This document shows, one piece after another, positions 25,948-34,984 of a stretch of 64,000 nt of DNA. The translations under genes and the position numbers were made by a program. The notes under the pieces are model-generated. The model saw only the letters and a program-made list of their open reading frames with translations. It was not told the origin of the DNA and did no database searches. Where the stretch lies: assembly GCA_017553505.1 (NCBI GenBank), contig JAFZLD010000003.1, positions 145,650-209,649 of the forward strand, given 5' to 3'. Within the stretch, counting starts at the first letter, position 1; every line of letters starts with the position of its first letter. This DNA is from Lachnospiraceae bacterium (GTDB taxonomy: Bacteria; Bacillota; Clostridia; Lachnospirales; Lachnospiraceae).

Positions 25948-27606
25948 ATGCAGAGCAAAAAAATGAGTATCGGAGTGATGCTTAACGCTTACCCCGACAG
26001 TATCGGCGGCAGATTATCTGATATCGTGGACCTTCTTGATGATGAGAAGTTTAAAGATGTGTTCCGCTCGATTTATCTGCTTCCGAGCGTATTCAATACA
26101 GATCTTGACAGAGGGTTCTCACTTATCAATTACGAGATAAGCGAGACGCTTGCTTCAAAGCGCGACATTGAGAGGCTTCATGAGATAAACATCGACCTTA
26201 CGATGGATTTTATACTTAACCATATATCCGTTCTTTCGCCGCAATTCCAGGATATTATTAAGAACGGTGAGAAGTCTGAGTACAAGGACTTCTTCATCAA
26301 CTGGAACAGATTCTGGGAAGGCTGCGGTAAGATGACCGACAAGGGTTACATTCAGCCGGACGAGAAGTACATTAAGAACATGTTCTTCCGCAAGGAGGGG
26401 CTACCGATTCTGATGGTGCGCTTCCCCGACGGAACCGATGTGCCTTACTGGAATACGTTTTATCAGAAAGTGATTTATAACGCTGTCGACCCGCTTAAAC
26501 TGGTGCGCGAGTGCGGACTTCAGTATGAGACGGCTGTGAGAGTGAGCGAGATTATCAATGCGGCCGTGGAAGAGGGTAAGGCTCCCGAGGATATTGATTT
26601 TGCAGGCTTTGAAGAGTATGCGGATAAGCTTCGTGATTACCTTCAGGCGAACCGCAGCTACTTAGGTCAGATGGATTTAAACATCAAGTCTCCGCTGGTG
26701 TGGGACTATTACAAGGACACACTTAAGAAACTCTCGGATTACGGGGTATCGATTGTCAGACTTGATGCTTTTGCATATGCGCCCAAGGAACCGGGGCTTA
26801 GGAATTTCTTGAATGACCCGGGTACATGGGACCTGCTTCAGAAGATAGACGATATTGCTTCCGGGCACGCGCTGACGCTCCTTCCCGAGATTCATGCAAG
26901 CTACGGCGAGGGCACTTACAAGGTGCTTTCCGACAAGGGCTACATGGTATACGATTTCTTCCTTCCCGGACTTTTGATTGATGCTTTCATCAGAAAGAAC
27001 GGTAGCTACCTAAAGAAGTGGGGCGACGAGGTCATCGATAATAACATCATGACCGTTAACATGCTCGGTTGTCACGACGGTATACCGCTTCTCGATCTTA
27101 AGGGACTTCTTCCCGAGGAAGATATTCAGAACCTTATAGACACGGTAGTTAAGCGTGGCGGTTACGTGAAAGATCTTCATGGCGCCAAGAACGTTTATTA
27201 TCAGGTCAATGCGACCTACTTCAGTGCTCTCGGCGAGAGTGAGCAGCGCATGCTCATGGCAAGAGCCATTCAGCTCTTCATACCCGGCAAGCCTCAGATC
27301 TGGTACTTAGACCTTTTCACAGGCAAGAACGACTACGAAGCCATGAAGCGCGCAGGCGCCGGCGGTCACAAGGAAATCAACCGCACGAACCTTTCTTTGA
27401 CTGAGGCTCGAGAATTACTCGATAAGCCTGTGGTTCAGAAACAGCTCGAGATGCTCCGTTACAGAAATACCTGTCCTGCATTTACTGAGGACGCGAAGGT
27501 GACGATTGAGTGTAACGGTTCTGAGATGAGCATTATATGGGTTAATGATAAGGCTAAGGCTTGTTTGAAAGTGGACTTTGAGAAAGAAACTTACGAGATA
27601 AAGTAG
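25948..27606 (+). CDS. GH13 subfamily 18 phosphorylase (sucrose/glucosylglycerate phosphorylase type)
   Basis: 552 residues. The GH13 conserved regions are present: MDFILNHIS, then VRLDAFAYA with the nucleophile Asp273, LLPEIHASYG with the acid/base Glu314, and the transition-state pair in LGCHDGIPLLD. The opening (GVMLNAYPDSIGG) and the length match subfamily GH13_18, whose members phosphorolyse sucrose, sucrose 6-phosphate, glucosylglycerate or related alpha-glucosides to glucose 1-phosphate. It lacks a signal peptide. It is the last gene of the operon, with a GGAGG ribosome site. The exact substrate depends on loops I cannot model; the coupled kinase may hint at it. No clear terminator follows; the palindromic array begins 79 bases on. 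Confidence 0.88.
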   Translation: MQSKKMSIGVMLNAYPDSIGGRLSDIVDLLDDEKFKDVFRSIYLLPSVFNTDLDRGFSLINYEISETLASKRDIERLHEINIDLTMDFILNHISVLSPQFQDIIKNGEKSEYKDFFINWNRFWEGCGKMTDKGYIQPDEKYIKNMFFRKEGLPILMVRFPDGTDVPYWNTFYQKVIYNAVDPLKLVRECGLQYETAVRVSEIINAAVEEGKAPEDIDFAGFEEYADKLRDYLQANRSYLGQMDLNIKSPLVWDYYKDTLKKLSDYGVSIVRLDAFAYAPKEPGLRNFLNDPGTWDLLQKIDDIASGHALTLLPEIHASYGEGTYKVLSDKGYMVYDFFLPGLLIDAFIRKNGSYLKKWGDEVIDNNIMTVNMLGCHDGIPLLDLKGLLPEEDIQNLIDTVVKRGGYVKDLHGAKNVYYQVNATYFSALGESEQRMLMARAIQLFIPGKPQIWYLDLFTGKNDYEAMKRAGAGGHKEINRTNLSLTEARELLDKPVVQKQLEMLRYRNTCPAFTEDAKVTIECNGSEMSIIWVNDKAKACLKVDFEKETYEIK

Positions 27607-27684
27607 TGAGTATGGCTAAGATGGCAAATTGTTGCCGTATTAGTGAGTCTGCCTGCGCTGTGGCTCCTTTTTGAGGTCGCTATT

Positions 27685-28038
27685 CCTACAAAATTAGAAA
27701 TTGGGCCGATTTGTAGGTGCCACGAAGCGGGAGTGGATGGCATTTTACCTACAAAAAGTTAGTAACACTGACGTTTGTAGGCTGTTTTTTATCACGAACC
27801 GAGGCAGATGCCTACAAAAATTATTATCAACATGAATTTGTAGGTACACGAGCCACGCTTTGGGCGTAGGAATACCTACAAAACTAAGAAATAAAGAAGA
27901 ATTGTAGGAATCAGATGCGAGCGACAGTAAGAAATGTACCTACAAAAATGTATAATGCGAAGAAAAGTAGGAATTTCAGAGCTTTTCATTTGTTTTTCGA
28001 CCTTCAAAGATGCATATTGCTTAGAAATGTAGGTCGAA
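27685..28038. repeat. Tandem array of six palindromic repeat units, period 62-64 bp
   Basis: The gap 27607-28202 contains no gene. It holds the box CCTACAAAA at 27685, 27748, 27811, 27875 and 27939, and a decayed copy (CCTTCAAAG) at 28001. Each box is followed about 25 bases later by the reverse complement TTTGTAGG or a variant. The arms can also pair across the longer spacer, and there the stem grows with matched changes: GGT/ACC at 27716/27747, GGC/GCC at 27780/27810, GGTA/TACC at 27843/27873. The last unit makes a different 8-bp stem (TTCGACCT with AGGTCGAA). Spacers share a loose CACGAnnCnnG core. There are no cas genes, and the repeats are far too short and variable for CRISPR. Nature unknown. 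Confidence 0.8.
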
Positions 28039-28146
28039 GAGCACTTGGGGCGGGAAGAGCATCGAGGTGAAGGGTAAGAAGCGCTTGGTATATAGCGAAT
28101 CAGCAGACTGAAAGTAAATTTCGAGAGTAACACAATAGGCGATAAT

Positions 28147-28181
28147 AAAAGAGTGAGACGATATTGCTGTCTCACTCTTTT
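28147..28181. terminator. Bidirectional terminator
   Basis: A perfect 13-bp stem (AAAAGAGTGAGAC with GTCTCACTCTTTT) closes a 9-base loop. It ends the carboxylesterase gene on the minus strand and any transcript leaving the repeat array on the plus strand. Confidence 0.85.
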
Positions 28182-28202
28182 CGTTGTAGGAAAAATTAGG
28201 AA

Positions 28203-29798
28203 TTATTTGTTTTTAGGTGTGAATCTAGGTGCTCCGAACAGGGTGATTACGAAATCGTTACTCTGAAGCTTGTCGTAGTAGTAATTGTATTTCGCCTGCT
28301 CGGAAGCGGGAATCATCGCGGTGTTGTTATTCAGGTTGATGATGTCGAACTTGTCCGCATATTTCTTCCAGGCGGGTCTTCCGTCGCCATTGGGATCGCC
28401 GGTGGCTGCAAAAGAATACCAGTAGCCCTGAATGAGTTCCATGAAGTCGTAGTCGGCGCCTACCCAGTGGTAGGGGAAGAAAGGATTTCTTTCGCCGGAA
28501 TCTACACGGCCGAATACGTAAGGCATTTCGGCACAGTGAGGGGAACCTTCGTTGCGTCCGCGCTCGGTTTCGTTTTCTTTGCTCATGAGCCAGATGTAAG
28601 CGTTTCTGCCGCGTCCTGCGCAGAGCTCACCGATCTTGGCGCTGCCAAGGAGCATGATGTCGGAAGCGATGGTGGATACCTGCTTGGCGGCTTCGATACC
28701 ATTGGTTGCGGGGTACCATTTCTTCATGTTATCGGCGTTGTCGGGGAAGGCTTCCTCGAGGTATTTGTGAAACTCTTCAACAGAGTACTTGGAAGCGTCA
28801 ACTGCGGGGAATTCTTGTGCACAGGAGCCCATAAGTACGTCGAAGTCGTTGAATTCGCCGGCATCCATAATCTCTGAGTAAGGCTTGGGAATGAATTCGC
28901 CGTCTACGCAGAAGGTGAAGCCGAAGCCCATGGGATCGATACCCTTTGAACGCTGGAACTCTTCGTACTTGTCGAAAAGTTCCCAGGTGTCGCGGGTACG
29001 AAGCTCTGCGATGCTCTTGCATCCGATGTATTCCATGTATTCAACACCGAGCTTTTCCATGTTCTCGCGGGGACCGGGCTGCATGAAGCCCCAGTAAATG
29101 GGACCGCTTTCGATGGATACGCGGTTGATAATACCTTTCATTAAAGGTGAAGCGTGTAAAGCGCCTGTTCCCGCAGCACCGCCGGACTGGCCCGCAACGG
29201 TGATTCTGTCGGGGTCGCCACCGAATGCGGCGATGTTTTCTTTGACCCACTGACAGGCTTTTCTCATATCATATAATGCGTAGTTACCGCTGGTTCCGCC
29301 TGCCTCGGCTGTTAAGTCGGGATGGGCAAAGAAACCGTAGAAGCCGAGTCTGTAGTTAATGGTAACAACCACAATATCTTTTCTCTTCGCAAACCCGATA
29401 CCGTCACATACCACTTCGCAACCACTTCCGGCTACCATTCCGCCGCCGTGAATCCATACAAATACGGGAAGCTTGGCATCGGGCTCAGCTGCGGGTGTCC
29501 ATACATTAAGGTAAAGACAATCTTCCTCGTACTGAGAAGGTGCCATAAATTGAGGTACTCCGTGAACGTTGGCAGGCATGTCGGCCATTTCCATAACGTG
29601 CTGAACGGCAGCTGCGCTGTACTGAGTAGCTTTTCTTACTCCACGCCAGCACTCGGGATCTTCGGGCTTTTTAAAACGACGCGCGCCTACGGGAGGAGCG
29701 GCGTAAGGGATACCCTTGAAAATCTTAACGTTTTCTTCGGCATAGCCCTGAAGCCAGCCCTGTTTAACCTTGACCTTGGCGTTTTCAAAATCTGTCAT
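28203..29798 (-). CDS. Type-B carboxylesterase (para-nitrobenzyl esterase family)
   Basis: 531 residues with the type-B carboxylesterase layout: KGIPYAAPPVGARRF near the start, EDCLYLNVWTP, the oxyanion loop VWIHGGGMVAGSG, the nucleophile elbow GQSGGAAG, and the late GSPHCAEMPYVFG with the catalytic His. The elbow usually reads GESAG; here Gln and Gly replace Glu and Ala next to the serine, an uncommon variant but with the Ser kept. No signal peptide is present. Family members hydrolyse many esters, and in plant-degrading bacteria some cut feruloyl or acetyl groups; the substrate is not visible. It has an AAAGGAGAG ribosome site and stands alone, divergent from the sugar uptake locus. Confidence 0.88.
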   Translation of the reverse strand: MTDFENAKVKVKQGWLQGYAEENVKIFKGIPYAAPPVGARRFKKPEDPECWRGVRKATQYSAAAVQHVMEMADMPANVHGVPQFMAPSQYEEDCLYLNVWTPAAEPDAKLPVFVWIHGGGMVAGSGCEVVCDGIGFAKRKDIVVVTINYRLGFYGFFAHPDLTAEAGGTSGNYALYDMRKACQWVKENIAAFGGDPDRITVAGQSGGAAGTGALHASPLMKGIINRVSIESGPIYWGFMQPGPRENMEKLGVEYMEYIGCKSIAELRTRDTWELFDKYEEFQRSKGIDPMGFGFTFCVDGEFIPKPYSEIMDAGEFNDFDVLMGSCAQEFPAVDASKYSVEEFHKYLEEAFPDNADNMKKWYPATNGIEAAKQVSTIASDIMLLGSAKIGELCAGRGRNAYIWLMSKENETERGRNEGSPHCAEMPYVFGRVDSGERNPFFPYHWVGADYDFMELIQGYWYSFAATGDPNGDGRPAWKKYADKFDIINLNNNTAMIPASEQAKYNYYYDKLQSNDFVITLFGAPRFTPKNK

Positions 29799-29936
29799 AG
29801 TATCTCTCCTTTATTCAATTAATAATGTGCTAAGTGTTTCTTTTTACATTTTAATATGAGGGGTAAGGGCAAAAGTATTAAAAAAGTGCTGTCGATTTTT
29901 GATTTTACTCATAAAGAGAATTTATTTAGAAATCGA

Positions 29937-29970
29937 TGTGACATTTTTGAAAGTATACTTTTTTTGAATA
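29937..29970 (+). promoter_or_regulatory. Candidate regulator site upstream of the binding-protein gene
   Basis: Two directly repeated half-sites, GTGACATTTTTGAA (29938) and GTATACTTTTTTTGAA (29953), lie 40-70 bases before the start codon. A closely related pair stands before the permease genes at 35655-35698. The AraC-type regulator encoded between the two is the natural candidate protein, but this is inference. Confidence 0.5.
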
Positions 29971-30007
29971 TGTTTTAATGGAGTTACTAAAGGAGGAGGT
30001 AGACTCT

Positions 30008-31552
30008 ATGAAAAAGAAAATTTTAGCATTGGTTCTTACTATGGCTCTTGCTCTCACAATGATAGCCGGCTGCGGTAAGGAAACATCTAACGGAGGCGGC
30101 ACTTCTACAAGCAGCAAGTCAGGTTCAGGTACAGCCACTACTGCAGAGCCTTCCGTAATCACACTCGACATGTCTACATTATTTATCGTACCTTCACTTG
30201 AGGCAACTCAGAAGGTCGAAGACGTAATCAACGATTACCTCAAGAACACACTTCATGAAGAGGGTTACAAGATTCACTTAAAGATTACTTCTATCGGTGA
30301 TTATCTTCAGAAGATTCCCATGGAGCTTGCAAGCGGCGGCGACGAAGCACCCGACATCGTTCAGGTATTCTCACTTTCCGACTGGGCTAACCAGGGTTAC
30401 ATCATTCCCCTTGATGAGTACACAGGTACAGAACTTAAGCCTACACTCGACTTAATCGGCAACATCGTAGGCAGCGGTAAGTTATCCGGACACCTTTACA
30501 TGGTTCCCAGATACTTCGGTACTGTTCTTGACTGGAAGTTTATCTATGATAAGAAAATTGTTGACGAAAGCGGCGTTGATATCTCCAAGGTTAAGGATCT
30601 TGATTCCCTCGGCGATGCACTTGCACAGCTTAAGGCCAAGTATCCCGACGAGAGATTCCTCGTATACTGCGACCAGTTCAACATGCTTTACAACTCATAC
30701 ACCAAGACATCCCAGGTTGGTACTTACACCGCAACAGTCGGCGAAAGCACACAGCTTATCAACTACTACGAGTCAGACGCATACAAGAACGCTATTTATA
30801 AAGCATACGAATTCCGTCAGAAGGGTTACGCAGATCCCGAAGGTTCAGCTAACACCTTATCTCATGACGCAGTTGTTATGAGCGGTTCTTCCAAGGGCGT
30901 TATCATGGGACACTCTGCAGATGTTGACGCAATTGCAAAGATGTTTACAGAGCAGAACACTTACGGCGCAGAGTACGGCGCAATTTCAATCGGTATCGAC
31001 AACCTTGCAACAGATACACTCGGTATCGGTATTTCACACTCCTGTAAGGATCCTGCCGCAGCAGCAAGATTCATTAACCTTCTTTACACAGATGAATTCA
31101 TCTGGGATACACTTATCTACGGTGCGGAAGGTCAGGACTATGAGTGGAACGAAGACCACACCAAGGCTCACTATCCCGACGGACTTGACTTTAACTCAAT
31201 TCCTTACAACTGCTTATACTCCTGCGGTATGATCGGTAACGGTTTCCAGGGTATCGAATTCGAAGGCAACTCCGCAAACAGCGGTTCCGACAACGAATAC
31301 GGTAAGGAACTTATGGCCAAGGCTTGGTGTCCTCCGCTTTACGGCTTCACACCTTCCACCATCAACGTAATGAACGAAGTTACTGCAGTTTCCAACGTGG
31401 TTGAGCAGTACAACAAGGTTCTTACCTACGGTGACGTTAATCCCGATGTTGAGTATCCTAAGTTCCTTCAGGCTCTTAAGGATGCAGGTATCGACAAGAT
31501 CTTAGAGGATTACCAGAAGCAGGCTGACGAATGGGTAGCAGCCAATAAATAA
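30008..31552 (+). CDS. Sugar ABC transporter substrate-binding lipoprotein
   Basis: 514 residues. Lipoprotein signal KKKILALVLTMALALTMIAGC, then a Gly/Ser/Thr linker and a two-lobed solute-binding fold (KVEDVINDYLKNTLHEEGYKIHLKI, then GGDEAPDIVQVFSLSDWANQ, and later NEVTAVSNVVEQYNKVLTYG, read in pieces). The size and the LplA-like ending fit the binding proteins that pair with LplB/YtcP-type permeases for large oligosaccharides. The matching permeases are at 35743-37641, after the regulator genes. The start at 30008 has a strong AGGAGGAGG site; ten codons upstream another methionine is in frame but lacks one. A terminator-like hairpin follows, so the binding protein can be made in excess of the rest. 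Confidence 0.92.
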   Translation: MKKKILALVLTMALALTMIAGCGKETSNGGGTSTSSKSGSGTATTAEPSVITLDMSTLFIVPSLEATQKVEDVINDYLKNTLHEEGYKIHLKITSIGDYLQKIPMELASGGDEAPDIVQVFSLSDWANQGYIIPLDEYTGTELKPTLDLIGNIVGSGKLSGHLYMVPRYFGTVLDWKFIYDKKIVDESGVDISKVKDLDSLGDALAQLKAKYPDERFLVYCDQFNMLYNSYTKTSQVGTYTATVGESTQLINYYESDAYKNAIYKAYEFRQKGYADPEGSANTLSHDAVVMSGSSKGVIMGHSADVDAIAKMFTEQNTYGAEYGAISIGIDNLATDTLGIGISHSCKDPAAAARFINLLYTDEFIWDTLIYGAEGQDYEWNEDHTKAHYPDGLDFNSIPYNCLYSCGMIGNGFQGIEFEGNSANSGSDNEYGKELMAKAWCPPLYGFTPSTINVMNEVTAVSNVVEQYNKVLTYGDVNPDVEYPKFLQALKDAGIDKILEDYQKQADEWVAANK

Positions 31553-31591
31553 TCACTAAGTGTTTGCCCATTAAGACTAAATAACACACAC

Positions 31592-31623
31592 GGCGCGGGC
31601 AGGATGACTGTCCGCGTCTTTTA
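31592..31623 (+). terminator. Terminator after the binding-protein gene
   Basis: A 9-bp stem (CGCGGGCAG with CTGTCCGCG, one G-T pair) closes a 5-base loop and runs into TCTTTT. Confidence 0.75.
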
Positions 31624-31725
31624 TGGATATTTTCCGGCCAAAGAAAACGTTATATTTATAGGCGGTTTCGCACTTTGGGGTATAATTAAGGGTAGTGAAT
31701 TTTTAGCGGTACGGAGTTAAGTACA

Positions 31726-33438
31726 ATGAAGAAATCCTGGATTAGCAGGGTAATGCTTTTGCTTGGAGGAACACTTATTACGTCCCTTCTTTTTCTGGCT
31801 GTGATATCGGTTACATACAGCTCTTTCTACAAGCAAAGCGTACTCGGCACCAACAACGGAATAGCGCAGAACTGGGCAACCTCCGTAGACAGCAGGCTCA
31901 ACACCATTTATGAGCATGTCTACGATCTTGCGTCGACCATTTTTAAGAAAACAGAGGTAAGGCGCGACTCTGCGGCTATGAATTACACTATCCAGACCGA
32001 ACTTCAGGAATCCATGACTTTTAAAGTTATGGCGTCATCGGATGTTACGATGTTCTTTATCCTCGATACTGAAGAAGACATTTTTGTCAACGCGACCTCG
32101 CGAGTAGTAACATCTTCCGTCAATGCCGGACTTAAAGCGTTTCTGAAAGAATACGCGCCCACCGATGCTGACTCCGTTTCCAATAAGAAATGGTCGGTTG
32201 TGAATATTATGGGTAAGCCTTATTACTACAAGGGCTTAAGCTTAGGCAGATACGTGATAGGCGCAGTGAGCGAGTGCGCTACTTTCGCGCCCGAACCCTA
32301 TGGTGACAACGCTACGGGCAAAAGAACCTGTTATGTACAGTACGAAGGAGATAACTTCTGCGTAATCGGTGACAACAGCACAGCGGAATTTGTGAACTTT
32401 GACAAGAGAGGCGATTACTTTGTCAAAGGATATGCGGTTTCGACTTCAAGACTTTCGGACTCGGATGTGGGACTGATTTTTATTACCAAGCCCCAGGGTC
32501 TGACCATTTCGGGAAGAATTGCGTCGCTGTTTCTTATCGTAGACAGCGCACTTTGCGTAATACTTATAGGACTTCTGGTAGTTAACCTCGATAAGAAAGT
32601 ACGTATTCCAATCAAAGAACTTGTAATCGCCAATGAAGAGCTTTCCGACGGCGACCTTGACTACAGACTGGACGTTAGCGACGCCGGCAGCAGCGAGTTT
32701 GAGGAACTCTACGGAAGCTTTAACGCGATGAGTGAGAAGATAGGTAATCTTACCATCGAATCCTACGATTTAAAGATTAAGAGAGAACAGAACCGTCTTA
32801 AGATGTTACGCGCTCAGATGCAGCCGCACACATTTTTAAACGGTATTACCACTATCAGCAACATGACTTACAATAAGGCGCCGGAGGAGATCAGAAAGTA
32901 CATCTCCGACTTCGCGGCCTTTACAAGATATATGCTTCACACCGCAACCGACTGGACTACGGTGGAAGAAGAGTTAAAACATATAGACAATTACGTGGAC
33001 ATGCAGAAATTGAGGTTCCCCAACAGCATCGAGCTTTCTTACGATGTGCCCGAGGAAGTTCAGGCATCGAAGATTCCGTACCTGATTCTTTTTTCACTTG
33101 TGGAGAATTCCTTCAAGCATGCTATGACACTTGTAAATACAATGTTTGTTAAGATTTCGGGCGAGGTGTATGAAGAGCCCGGATTCAAGGGTATTAGGCT
33201 TACCGAGGAGGACAACGGAAACGGTTTCTCCGCCGAAATCCTTGAGAAGATTAACAATCCCGAGAACGACGAAATGTTTACCAAAGAACATCTGGGTCTT
33301 ACCAATGTTCGCTACAGTTTGAAACTTATTTTTAACAGGGATGACCTCTTACGTCTTTCCAACAGAGAAGACGGCGGCGCCCACGTTGAGTTATTGATTC
33401 CTTTCGGAGAATACGAAGATGAAACTTTTGGTATGTGA
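31726..33438 (+). CDS. YesM-type sensor histidine kinase
   Basis: 570 residues. One membrane helix near residues 10-35, a large extracytoplasmic sensor domain, a second helix near 265-287 (IASLFLIVDSALCVILIGLLV, read in pieces), a HAMP-like linker, then the His_kinase domain of the YesM group. The H-box reads AQMQPHTFLNGITTIS; the usual form is QINPHFLYN, so the phenylalanine-leucine pair is shifted, but the His is kept. The ATPase lobe has VENSFKHAM and TEEDNGNGFS. In the family these kinases respond to extracellular sugars or their binding proteins. Its last 20 bases overlap the AraC-type regulator gene, so the two are a pair and one operon. Confidence 0.9.
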   Translation: MKKSWISRVMLLLGGTLITSLLFLAVISVTYSSFYKQSVLGTNNGIAQNWATSVDSRLNTIYEHVYDLASTIFKKTEVRRDSAAMNYTIQTELQESMTFKVMASSDVTMFFILDTEEDIFVNATSRVVTSSVNAGLKAFLKEYAPTDADSVSNKKWSVVNIMGKPYYYKGLSLGRYVIGAVSECATFAPEPYGDNATGKRTCYVQYEGDNFCVIGDNSTAEFVNFDKRGDYFVKGYAVSTSRLSDSDVGLIFITKPQGLTISGRIASLFLIVDSALCVILIGLLVVNLDKKVRIPIKELVIANEELSDGDLDYRLDVSDAGSSEFEELYGSFNAMSEKIGNLTIESYDLKIKREQNRLKMLRAQMQPHTFLNGITTISNMTYNKAPEEIRKYISDFAAFTRYMLHTATDWTTVEEELKHIDNYVDMQKLRFPNSIELSYDVPEEVQASKIPYLILFSLVENSFKHAMTLVNTMFVKISGEVYEEPGFKGIRLTEEDNGNGFSAEILEKINNPENDEMFTKEHLGLTNVRYSLKLIFNRDDLLRLSNREDGGAHVELLIPFGEYEDETFGM

Positions 33439-34984
33439 TGATGACATTTCCACAATTGACGTGCTTCAGAGCAACCTCGACTGCGTAGAGCTCGGAATTT
33501 CCAAGATTTTACGCGCTTACAACGGCGAGATGGCCAAGCAGATAATTGACGAAGAAAAACCCGAGCTCATTATCTGCGACATCGGCATGCCCATCTGCAA
33601 CGGTCTCGAGGTACTTAAGTATGTCTCCGACCAAGGCTTAAACAGCGAGTTTACTTTTCTTACCTGTTATGAAAAGTTCGAGTACGCCCAGATGGCTATC
33701 GAGTACGGCGTAACGGCGTATCTTACCAAGCCTTTCGACCTTGATGAGGTTAAGAACTGCCTGGTTAAGATGATAGACAATCATAAAAAGAAAGAGGACA
33801 AAGAAGAAGTCCAGAGCCGTAAGGATTCCCTCATGACCTCAGTCTTCAAGCAGGCCTGCGACGGGATGCTCGGCACCAACAAAGAAATGGTGGACACCGG
33901 CCTTAAGATTAACGGCATGGGCTTTACCGCCGACAGTATCTGGCGCATCGTATATACCCGCGCCGACATCGTGGATGCCATCAAGAACGGCTGGAACAAG
34001 GAGCTTCTTCTTTTTACAATAAATCGTCTGCATGATGAGGTACTTACGAATTATGTGGGGTCAGCGCATACGGTTGTGAACTCGGACGACAGGTTTATAT
34101 GGAGCTTCTGCTTTGTTAAGGATGCGCCCGAGGGAGAGCTTCTTAAGCAGCGTTGTGCGGCGCTTGGGGACTTCTGTGTGAACCACATGCACCTTAATCC
34201 TGTGACGCTTATCAGTGAGCCGTTCTGCTTCTATGAGACGACCTTCGTGGTGGCTAGGCTTTATGACCAGATGCGTAAGGCGAAGTTCTATCCCGGCGAG
34301 ATTTTCTTTGAAAAAGAAGAATCCGGCACCGTCGGCCAGGAGGACATTGCCCTCAGCGAGAATCAGGTATTCTGGTATCTTAAGAACCGCGACGAGGAAG
34401 GTTACAGCGACTACATCGACTCGGTGCTTGAGAAGACCTACTGCACCAAGGGCAACCTCGACCAGATACGCAAGGAGATTACCAACCTGTTTATCACGTA
34501 CTTTCGCGATAACGGTATGAGTATTAATAACATTTTCACCGATCAGGAGATTAACAAGCTCGACGAAAGAGCCGGTGAAAACAGAAATGCACTCAAGGAA
34601 TATGCGCTGGCGCTTTTTGAAATGCAGCAGACCAAGGCCAAAGAAGCCTTTGATTCCGAGGACATCATTGCAAGAGCGAAGCGTTACATAGACGAGCACT
34701 TCAGAGACGATATCGACAGAAACGATGTGGCGGCGGTTATATTTGTTACGCCCAATTACCTCTCGAAATTATTTAAAAACAACATGAACATGAATCTTCG
34801 AGAGTACATCAATCAGTTAAGAATCGAGGAGTCGAAACGCCTTCTTTTGTCGACAGATCTGTCTGTCAGTGAGATTGCGACGCAGGTGGGATATTGCAAT
34901 ATTTCGTACTTCTCCACCGTGTTCCACAAGCTTATGGGCGTGGGTCCCTTTGAATGGAGAAGCGCCAAGGAAGAAACCAAATGA
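33419..34984 (+). CDS. YesN-type response regulator with AraC DNA-binding domain
   Basis: 521 residues. The receiver domain starts MKLLVCDDDIST and has the phospho-acceptor Asp54 in LIICDIGMPICNG; the threonine (FLTCYEKFEYA) and lysine (YLTKPFD) motifs follow. A middle region of about 270 residues has no named domain. The C-terminal AraC-type helix-turn-helix pair reads DVAAVIFVTPNYLSKLFK and SVSEIATQVGYCNISYFSTVFHKLMG. It should activate transcription of the uptake genes once phosphorylated by the kinase encoded upstream, with which it overlaps by 20 bases. Likely targets are the related motifs at 29937-29970 and 35655-35698. The next gene overlaps it by four bases (ATGA). Confidence 0.92.
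   Translation: MKLLVCDDDISTIDVLQSNLDCVELGISKILRAYNGEMAKQIIDEEKPELIICDIGMPICNGLEVLKYVSDQGLNSEFTFLTCYEKFEYAQMAIEYGVTAYLTKPFDLDEVKNCLVKMIDNHKKKEDKEEVQSRKDSLMTSVFKQACDGMLGTNKEMVDTGLKINGMGFTADSIWRIVYTRADIVDAIKNGWNKELLLFTINRLHDEVLTNYVGSAHTVVNSDDRFIWSFCFVKDAPEGELLKQRCAALGDFCVNHMHLNPVTLISEPFCFYETTFVVARLYDQMRKAKFYPGEIFFEKEESGTVGQEDIALSENQVFWYLKNRDEEGYSDYIDSVLEKTYCTKGNLDQIRKEITNLFITYFRDNGMSINNIFTDQEINKLDERAGENRNALKEYALALFEMQQTKAKEAFDSEDIIARAKRYIDEHFRDDIDRNDVAAVIFVTPNYLSKLFKNNMNMNLREYINQLRIEESKRLLLSTDLSVSEIATQVGYCNISYFSTVFHKLMGVGPFEWRSAKEETK

Noticed and set aside
27685-28038. CRISPR array
   Set aside because: The repeat is only a 9-base box plus its reverse complement, units vary throughout, the intervals share sequence with each other, and no cas gene is present.
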